Shown here: positions 33,230-38,265 of the stretch, piece after piece | How the letters are laid out: the number at the start of each line of letters is the position of its first letter | Numbering within the stretch: position 1 is the first letter of the stretch | Origin: Terriglobia bacterium | GTDB lineage: Bacteria > Acidobacteriota > Terriglobia > UBA7540 | DNA length: 38,265 bases | Assembly: GCA_030041095.1 (NCBI GenBank) | Contig: JASHON010000051.1 | Span: 1 to 38,265, forward strand | Direction of reading: 5' to 3' | Position numbers and translations under genes: made by a program | The notes under the pieces: generated by a model | What the model saw: only the letters and a program-made list of their open reading frames with translations | What the model was told of the DNA's origin: nothing | Database searches by the model: none

Positions 33230-33259
33230 CTCCGTCCTCCCGGATGGCGTAACCAAACA

Positions 33260-33306
33260 CGCTTGAGTTGTTTCGCATGCGAAATAACCCACAGGGTTTT
33301 TAAGCG
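33260..33306 (+). terminator. Nested palindromes after the receptor gene, weak terminator
   Basis: Outer arms CGCTT (33260-33264) and AAGCG (33302-33306) enclose a perfect 14-bp palindrome TTTCGCATGCGAAA (33271-33284) and a short hairpin AACCC-ACA-GGGTT (33286-33298) followed by three T. The short stem makes it a weak intrinsic terminator at best. It lies 30 bp after the receptor stop. Confidence 0.4.
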
Positions 33307-33414
33307 AGACCCACAGAATCTCGCCGATGTGCGCGTGTGGATAGGTGCGCGCCAAGCCAGTGCCGAATCAGGACAGCACTATCGAAGTAGTTGATTGATA
33401 ATCGAAGACTTTAC

Positions 33415-33504
33415 TGGCGGAGGGAGAGGGATTCGAACCCCCGAGCCCCTTTCGGGGCTAACGGTTTTCAAGACCGCCGGTTTCAACCACTCACCCATCC
33501 CTCC
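33415..33504 (-). tRNA. tRNA-Ser (anticodon UGA), CCA encoded
   Basis: A 90-nt gene on the minus strand. The acceptor stem pairs GGAGGGA with TCCCTCC, followed by discriminator G and an encoded CCA. The anticodon loop CTTGAAA gives anticodon TGA, read on the mRNA as UCA and other UCN codons. A long variable arm, CCCCGAAAGGGG, marks it as a class II serine tRNA. The T arm has the GTTCGAATC core. A TAGAAT at 33543-33538 could be its -10 box, though no good -35 accompanies it. Confidence 0.95.
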
Positions 33505-33701
33505 ACTTCATCCTCTGCCAAGTCACCCTACCGTTTCATTCTAGCAAAGGAGAAGCGCGGAACGGCCTGCTCCTGCGGCCCATCCCGAACAGGATCGCGT
33601 GGAAGCTTCCAACTCAAAACCACCCCGCGTGCCGTTCCGCGAGCATGGTCACGCTGGACATGCGCCGGAAGTGCGCCAAAAATTAAAGGTTTCGCACTGC
33701 C

Positions 33702-35012
33702 CTACCAGCGCGCGGTGGCGCGATCATGGCTGGCAGCCTGCGCCACCGCGCAAGCCGCCGCGCCCTCCCGCACCCGGCGCCGGCCCGCAGCCATTACCAA
33801 AACCCAAATCGCCATGCCGATCAGGGTGAACGCACCGGACGCTTGAATTGCGCGCTGAGCGTTGGTTCCGGGCAGGGCAAACAGAATAACGTTCACCGTG
33901 CTTACAACCCCAAAGGGCCAAAGAAGTACTTTGCGCCAAGCCGTCACGACGGGCAGCGCGAGTCCGACCAATAGCCAACACGAGAAATAAAGCACCGGAG
34001 TATACGGACCAAGAACTAACTGCGCGGCAACGAAGATGCTTGCTGCCATCGCAACGGAAACTTCCCTTCCGCCGAACCCGGCTGCCGGCGGGGAATCCTC
34101 CACTCCGCGCAGCCTGGCGCACATCCACAGCGAGCAACCCGCAATGCCGAGAGCAGCAAGCGCTTCAAGCCACCGGACCACTCCGCCCGGAAGCTGCACA
34201 AGCGTGACCTGCGGGTAGCCCAGATGGCGCCATCGCTTGTAGTCAACGCGCGTGAACCATCGCGCCATGGCGCCACCGAGCGATTGGTTCAGGGCGCGCC
34301 GCGCCGCGAAAGCCGGGACGTGAGCAATGACCGTGCCGTGCCACTGCCGGTAGAGCACCACCGTTCGCCGGGGTCCGAAATAGAGTGCCGGCAACACCCA
34401 AATGACGCACGAAAGAATGCCAACGCGAGCCGCGAGCCGCCACTCCCTTCGCACCAGAAATACAGGTATCAGCAACAAAGGGAATAATTTGATGGCGCCG
34501 CCCAGAGCCAGCGCCGCACTTGAGGTCCATAGCCTGCCACGCGCCCAGGCAAGCACGCCCACAATGGTAAGCGCAACGACCAAAAGATGGGCGTTCCCAT
34601 ACTTGAGGGTCATCACGACGTACGGCGCAGCCAGTGCAGCCAGAGTCCACGCATACCCTGGCCGCGCCAATGCGCGCCACTGTCTTTGTCCGCACCAAAC
34701 CACGGCGCCAACGGCCAGGGCCTCCAGGGCAAACCACACCCCGAAGGCGTTCGCGAAGCTCAGCCATCCCAAGGGAAACACGAGCAAAAGGAACAATGGC
34801 GGATATACGTAGATCATGGGCGGGCCCCAGGCGAAGGTGCTGGAATACAAATCCGTTCGGCCCGCGAGCAGGCTCCTTGCCGCCCGATAATAGACGATGA
34901 AATCCACGCTGTGGCCCGCGGCGCGGCGTCCCACCCAAAAGGCAATCACACCGCCCAGGAGCCAAAGCAAAGCCCAATATTTTCCGGTAAAAAATGCTCG
35001 TGATCTCAACAT
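33702..35012 (-). CDS. GT87-type (DUF2029) polyprenol-phosphate glycosyltransferase
   Basis: A 436-residue integral membrane protein with about ten hydrophobic segments. The early aspartate in HSVDFIVYYRAARSLLAG, the following TDLYSS and VYPPLFLLL, and the GNAHLLVVAL and GGAIKLFPLLLIP blocks are typical of the mannosyltransferase-like GT87 family (GT-C fold), where the D near residue 37 is catalytic. These enzymes move mannose or related sugars from polyprenyl phosphate to an exported glycan. The C-terminus is an Ala/Arg-rich tail. The start lies three bases past the stop of the DSD1-family gene, with GAGG almost touching the ATG, so the two form an operon. The acceptor is unknown. Confidence 0.85.
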   Translation of the reverse strand: MLRSRAFFTGKYWALLWLLGGVIAFWVGRRAAGHSVDFIVYYRAARSLLAGRTDLYSSTFAWGPPMIYVYPPLFLLLVFPLGWLSFANAFGVWFALEALAVGAVVWCGQRQWRALARPGYAWTLAALAAPYVVMTLKYGNAHLLVVALTIVGVLAWARGRLWTSSAALALGGAIKLFPLLLIPVFLVRREWRLAARVGILSCVIWVLPALYFGPRRTVVLYRQWHGTVIAHVPAFAARRALNQSLGGAMARWFTRVDYKRWRHLGYPQVTLVQLPGGVVRWLEALAALGIAGCSLWMCARLRGVEDSPPAAGFGGREVSVAMAASIFVAAQLVLGPYTPVLYFSCWLLVGLALPVVTAWRKVLLWPFGVVSTVNVILFALPGTNAQRAIQASGAFTLIGMAIWVLVMAAGRRRVREGAAACAVAQAASHDRATARW

Positions 35013-35015
35013 CCC

Positions 35016-36116
35016 TCATCTTATCTTTCCACGGCCCGCCACGCGCCACGTCCCCACGACCTCTCCCTTTCGCAACAAGAAGAGCTCGTCGTGCATGTTG
35101 ACGCATGTACAGACATGGTTGGGGATGATGGTGAGTGTTTCACCCACGTGGAAAGCCCGGCTGCTCGCGGTGATGTCCAGGAATCCGTGCTCCTCGTTCA
35201 GCTTGAACAGAAGAGCGTCGGGTGCTTCGGTTACCAGCCCATAACCGGACTGCGCACCCTGCCGCAGCAGGTCGGAGGAAAGCGTCTTCGAGCCCGCGTC
35301 GATGATGGCTCGCCCCGGAACCGCCGTCGAAACGACGGTTGCCACCACGCGCGCGGCGCAATCCTCCAGGGCACATGCGCCCTGGTAATAAGTATTCAGG
35401 TCGTTATAAACGTACGTTCCCGGCCGAATCTCCGTGAGGCCGCTGATTTCGTGCGATATGAAAGCGGATGGCGTGGAACCGGCGGAAACGATCTCGACCG
35501 GGATGTGCTCCGCTTCAAAGGCTTCGATCGTCCGCCGCACCGCGGCGGCAACACCTTGAGCCTGTTCGTGGCGCTGTGCTTCCACCCCTCCAATGTTGCC
35601 CGGGTAGGTAAGGACACCTCGGAATAGGAGACCCGGCAGTTTCTGAATCTCTTTGGCAAGAGCCACGCAGCCATGCCCTGGGGGTAGCCCGCATCGGCCG
35701 AGGCCCGCATCAAATTCCACGAGCGCGCCAAACGTAACCCCGTGAGCCACGGCTGCCGCGGAGAGCCGCTGTGCTGCCGTTTCAGAATCGAGCGAAACCA
35801 GAATGCGGGCTGTGCGGGCCAGTACCGCCAGCCGCCGCAGCGGTTCGGCTCCCAACACAGGGAAAGCAACCAGGAGCTCCTCCGGCTCGGCCGCGAGCAT
35901 CACCTCCGCCTCGCCCACTTTGGCAACCGTCAAGCCCCTGGCGCCGCGTGAGAGCTGCATTCGCCCGATTTCCACGGTTTTGTGCGTTTTCGTGTGCGGC
36001 CGTAACCCCAGTTTGTGCTCACGGCAATAAGCCGCCATGCACGAGAGGTTGCGATCGAGAACGTCCAAATCGACTGTAAGTGCGGGAGTCGAAAGCTCAG
36101 AATAATGCATGGGCAT
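35016..36116 (-). CDS. DSD1-family PLP enzyme (D-serine dehydratase / D-threonine aldolase-like)
   Basis: A 366-residue fold-type III PLP enzyme. The N-terminal alanine-racemase-like barrel opens with TPALTVDLDVLDRN and carries RPHTKTHKT, with K43 the likely Schiff-base lysine. The C-terminal domain ends with IIPNHVCTCVNMHDE: H334 and C336 match the zinc-binding His-x-Cys of D-serine dehydratase and D-threonine aldolase. It may degrade D-serine, D-threonine or another D-3-hydroxy amino acid; which one cannot be told from sequence. The ATG at 36116 has no strong ribosome-binding site. It is followed after three bases by the GT87 gene. A palindromic repeat lies upstream. Confidence 0.88.
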   Translation of the reverse strand: MPMHYSELSTPALTVDLDVLDRNLSCMAAYCREHKLGLRPHTKTHKTVEIGRMQLSRGARGLTVAKVGEAEVMLAAEPEELLVAFPVLGAEPLRRLAVLARTARILVSLDSETAAQRLSAAAVAHGVTFGALVEFDAGLGRCGLPPGHGCVALAKEIQKLPGLLFRGVLTYPGNIGGVEAQRHEQAQGVAAAVRRTIEAFEAEHIPVEIVSAGSTPSAFISHEISGLTEIRPGTYVYNDLNTYYQGACALEDCAARVVATVVSTAVPGRAIIDAGSKTLSSDLLRQGAQSGYGLVTEAPDALLFKLNEEHGFLDITASSRAFHVGETLTIIPNHVCTCVNMHDELFLLRKGEVVGTWRVAGRGKIR

Positions 36117-36229
36117 GATGAGGGCGCCAGTTCGCTGACGCCCGGAGGGAACTTAATGGCTTGGCACGCCGGGGCTGGCGCCAACAGCCGCGAGACATTT
36201 GTCTCCTCGAACCGTGCGCCAGGGCTTTC

Positions 36230-36360
36230 CAGGCTGCGGAAAAACTCTTTCGAGAGTTGACGTAGCGCCGGCTTCCAGCCGGCAACTCCCTTCAATTCAA
36301 CAGAGGCCGGCAAGATGCCGGCGCTACGTTCGCGGCGGCGTCGAGTTTTTCCGCAACCTG
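36230..36360. repeat. Nested inverted-repeat (REP-like) element, 131 bp
   Basis: Outer arms match in 17 of 18 positions: CAGGCTGCGGAAAAACTC (36230-36247) and GAGTTTTTCCGCAACCTG (36343-36360). Inner arms are perfect over 12 bp: CGTAGCGCCGGC (36261-36272) and GCCGGCGCTACG (36317-36328). The inner arms are followed by further small GCCGGC dyads. The GTAGCGCCGGC core is of a kind I know from dispersed repeats in acidobacterial and related genomes. It ends 15 bp before the RidA stop, between RidA and the DSD1 gene. Confidence 0.7.
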
Positions 36361-36374
36361 TTCCGCCAGACTGG

Positions 36375-36764
36375 CTATGCCGATTCTTGCTCCTTCAGGC
36401 GCGCGATGCAATCGATCTCAATCTTGATCTTCGGCAACTGAGCTGCTACCGTCGTCCGGGCAGGAGGGTTCTCGGGGAAAAACTCCTGGAAAACTTCATT
36501 CATGGCTGCGAAGTCATTGATATCGGCAAGAAAAACGCCGACACGCACAACATCCCTGAGCGAACTGTCCGCCGCCTCCAGGATGATCTCGATATTTTTC
36601 AGCGTCCGCCGGGTTTCGGACCTGATGTCGCCCAGCTCGAGCTCGTTCGTTTTCGGATTCACGGCTCCCTGGCCGGATACAAAGACAAAACCATCGGCCA
36701 CGACCGCGGGCGAATAGACGCCGCGCGGTTTGGGAGCGTTACTGGGATTGATGATCTTTCGCAT
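36375..36764 (-). CDS. ridA: RidA family protein (reactive enamine/imine deaminase)
   Basis: A 129-residue protein of the YjgF/YER057c/RidA family. The family blocks are present: GVYSPAVVADGFVFVSGQ, RRTLKNIEIILEAA, VGVFLADINDFAAMNEVF and the signature NPPARTTVAA with R103, plus E116 in KIKIEIDCIA. R103 and E116 correspond to the substrate-binding Arg and Glu of E. coli RidA, so deaminase activity is expected. The ATG at 36764 has AGGAG five bases upstream; the frame open to 36827 is not needed. It lies between the GH20 gene and the repeat element. RidA removes reactive enamines made by PLP enzymes, and a PLP enzyme gene lies just downstream. Confidence 0.94.
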   Translation of the reverse strand: MRKIINPSNAPKPRGVYSPAVVADGFVFVSGQGAVNPKTNELELGDIRSETRRTLKNIEIILEAADSSLRDVVRVGVFLADINDFAAMNEVFQEFFPENPPARTTVAAQLPKIKIEIDCIARLKEQESA

Positions 36765-36864
36765 GCTTGCTCCTTCGAAAGACGTTCGAGTCGCAAACGA
36801 CAGCCTGTTGACGGCAGGTATCATCACTCGCTCAGCAAGCGTTCACCCGCCGGTCAGGCGGCCA

Positions 36865-38265
36865 TCAATCGGCGCCACCTGCTGCAGCTTCAGCCGTCAA
36901 CGGCTTCGTTGGTATTAAAGGAGGCAGCCGATGCGTGCGCCTGAATTGTTCGCGGATCATCCCGATTCGGTTCGCCAGACGCTGCCAGCGATCGAGTTCC
37001 AGAGTGTAACGGACCAGGACGTTGTCCATCGAGTAAGGCGTGTTCTCCTCGAGCCAGAGATGGCGGTAAGCTGCTCGCAGAATCACGAGGTGATCGCGCA
37101 TGTCCTGGATCAGGCCGTCGGTGCTGTCGATCCCGTCCAGAATGCCGAACGCTTCGTCAGGATTGGATGGAGCCGCTGCCTGCGCCTTGTTGTAAAGATC
37201 TGCGATGTACTTTGCGTAAATCGCTTTTTGTCCGACGAAATCAAAACGCCGTGCCGCAAAATCCAGGTAATCCAGAATATTGCCATTCTGTTTTGCAAGC
37301 TGCCGGTTGGAAACAACATCGGCGATTACATTTTCCGCCAGCAGGCGAAGCTGGTGCGCGGCAGGAGCCATCGCATCGTAGAAACGCTGCCCGCCCGGAC
37401 TCATGGCATTCACCCAGGTAATCCGGTCTTCGCCATCCATGTGAATCTGGGACCGAAGCAATTCATGAATCTGCGTCATGGTGGCGACGTCTCCGGCAAA
37501 ATGATGCCCGTCAGCCCGGTAGAAAGCCCAGTCCCAGGCGTTGGAAAACTGCGCGTCGTCGATATGAGTCTGCCAGCTTGCCGCCGCGCCATAAACCAGG
37601 CCGTACCACGCCATGTCCACCAAGGCCTCGTCGTCATCGCACCACGTGGTATTGAGCATGCCCGTCGAGCCCAACTTCTGGCCGTCGGCGACGAAGACGC
37701 GGATGTTGGGCAAAGCTTCCGAGTAGTCCGGGAATATGCGGCTCCAGTTGCCGACTCCCGGAGCCACCCATGTTTCGAGCCCTACTTTACGAAACGGCTC
37801 GATTTCGTAATCGTAAGATGCCCGGGGCGCGTAATCCCACGGCACCGCAATCATATCGTGCGGTAACTCGTTCAGCCGCCGGGGATGTTGCACACCCATG
37901 TCACCCCAGAACAGCAGCTTCCGATGATACGGCCGCAGGATTTCGTCGATCTTGCGAAGGTAGTCCACGTAAACCTGGCTGTATCCCTCCTTTTCAACGA
38001 GCGCATGCGTTCTCCCCTGTCCAAGTTGGAAAGTTTCGTCGGCCCCGATGTGAAAGAATGGACCGGGAAAGATCGGGGAAAGGTCGCCAAACATCTTCCC
38101 GATAAAAGTGAGTGAGGCGGGGACAGTCGGAGAAAGTACGTCGCCGTAAGGCAGCTCATCCATATCCTGATAGCGTTCGTTCTGCAGCGCGAGATGCAGA
38201 TGGCCGAAAGATTCCTGCTCCGGAACAACCGTCACGTGATAGTCCTGCGCGAAGGCAACGATCTT
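36865..38265 (-). CDS. Glycoside hydrolase family 20 (beta-N-acetylhexosaminidase-like), 5' end outside window
   Basis: Coding continues past the window edge; 467 codons are visible. The GH20 catalytic signature is present in [14 protein letters not shown], with the Asp-Glu pair near residues 74-75 of the visible part; the Glu is the acid/base and the Asp helps the substrate N-acetyl group attack. Before it are [11 protein letters not shown] and the FFHIG strand of the TIM barrel. [17 protein letters not shown] and [11 protein letters not shown] are later barrel pieces. The C-terminal 200 residues are helical and longer than in many GH20 enzymes. The product would release terminal GlcNAc/GalNAc from chitin, glycoprotein or cell-wall fragments. 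Any signal peptide lies outside the window. Confidence 0.88.
   Translation of the reverse strand, partial: KIVAFAQDYHVTVVPEQESFGHLHLALQNERYQDMDELPYGDVLSPTVPASLTFIGKMFGDLSPIFPGPFFHIGADETFQLGQGRTHALVEKEGYSQVYVDYLRKIDEILRPYHRKLLFWGDMGVQHPRRLNELPHDMIAVPWDYAPRASYDYEIEPFRKVGLETWVAPGVGNWSRIFPDYSEALPNIRVFVADGQKLGSTGMLNTTWCDDDEALVDMAWYGLVYGAAASWQTHIDDAQFSNAWDWAFYRADGHHFAGDVATMTQIHELLRSQIHMDGEDRITWVNAMSPGGQRFYDAMAPAAHQLRLLAENVIADVVSNRQLAKQNGNILDYLDFAARRFDFVGQKAIYAKYIADLYNKAQAAAPSNPDEAFGILDGIDSTDGLIQDMRDHLVILRAAYRHLWLEENTPYSMDNVLVRYTLELDRWQRLANRIGMIREQFRRTHRLPPLIPTKPLTAEAAAGGAD

Noticed and set aside
1-38265. CRISPR arrays, rRNA, complete insertion sequences or prophage genes
   Set aside because: No regularly spaced direct repeats, rRNA sequence, transposase, integrase or phage structural motif was seen on either strand.

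Overview
The window looks like a chromosomal segment of an acidobacterium. The evidence is the set of lineage-typical families: a VWFA-related acidobacterial-domain protein (TIGR03436 type), two proteins with the soil-associated TIGR03435/DUF3738 domain, a BlaI/M56 regulator pair, and two large TonB-dependent outer-membrane proteins with carboxypeptidase-regulatory N-termini. The moderately high GC content and many secreted or outer-membrane proteins fit. This is inferred from gene content only; there is no rRNA in the window.

Layout. 1-495 has no convincing gene. 496-1869 (+) holds a CDP-alcohol phosphatidyltransferase and a chlorite-dismutase-family protein. From 1878 to 18843 everything reads on the minus strand. 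In transcription order these are: an amidohydrolase, L-rhamnose isomerase, and a fused rhamnulose-1-phosphate aldolase/dehydrogenase (rhamnose catabolism); a histidine kinase and response regulator 12 bp further on; a secreted DUF3738 protein; a BlaI repressor, an M56 protease fused to DUF3738, and an Oar-like TonB-dependent protein; then the VWFA protein and an LpxH-like metallophosphoesterase. 19069-24728 is a mixed housekeeping block: a secreted protein of unknown function, YebC, a secreted cyclophilin, AqpZ, a secreted dienelactone hydrolase and an M20 dipeptidase.

24725-26430 is a compact regulatory locus. It has an XRE regulator with a coiled-coil tail (-), a candidate small RNA or attenuated leader with its own promoter and intrinsic terminator (+), a small Cys/His-motif protein and a helix-turn-helix protein (+). 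26431-28919 (-) holds a TIGR01777 epimerase and a probable lipoprotein. 28958-33504 may be a small tRNA-linked island. An intact tRNA-Ser(UGA) with encoded CCA lies at one end and a degenerate copy of its 3' end at the other. Between them are an ECF sigma factor, an anti-sigma factor carrying an HNH-like tail without the expected histidine, and a divergent TonB-dependent receptor. 33702-38265 (-) holds a GT87-type glycosyltransferase, a DSD1-family PLP enzyme, a nested palindromic repeat, RidA and the 3' part of a GH20 hexosaminidase that runs off the window.

How the genes fit together. Most of the window appears devoted to envelope and polymer turnover: rhamnose use, hexosaminidase, large outer-membrane receptors, and signal-regulated membrane proteases. 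Three separate signalling circuits (two-component, BlaI/M56, ECF/anti-sigma) sit next to outer-membrane or catabolic genes. The most unusual parts are the BlaI/M56-DUF3738 circuit with its paralogous secreted protein, the 24.7-26.4 kb regulatory locus, and the sigma/anti-sigma-HNH/receptor block bounded by tRNA-like ends.
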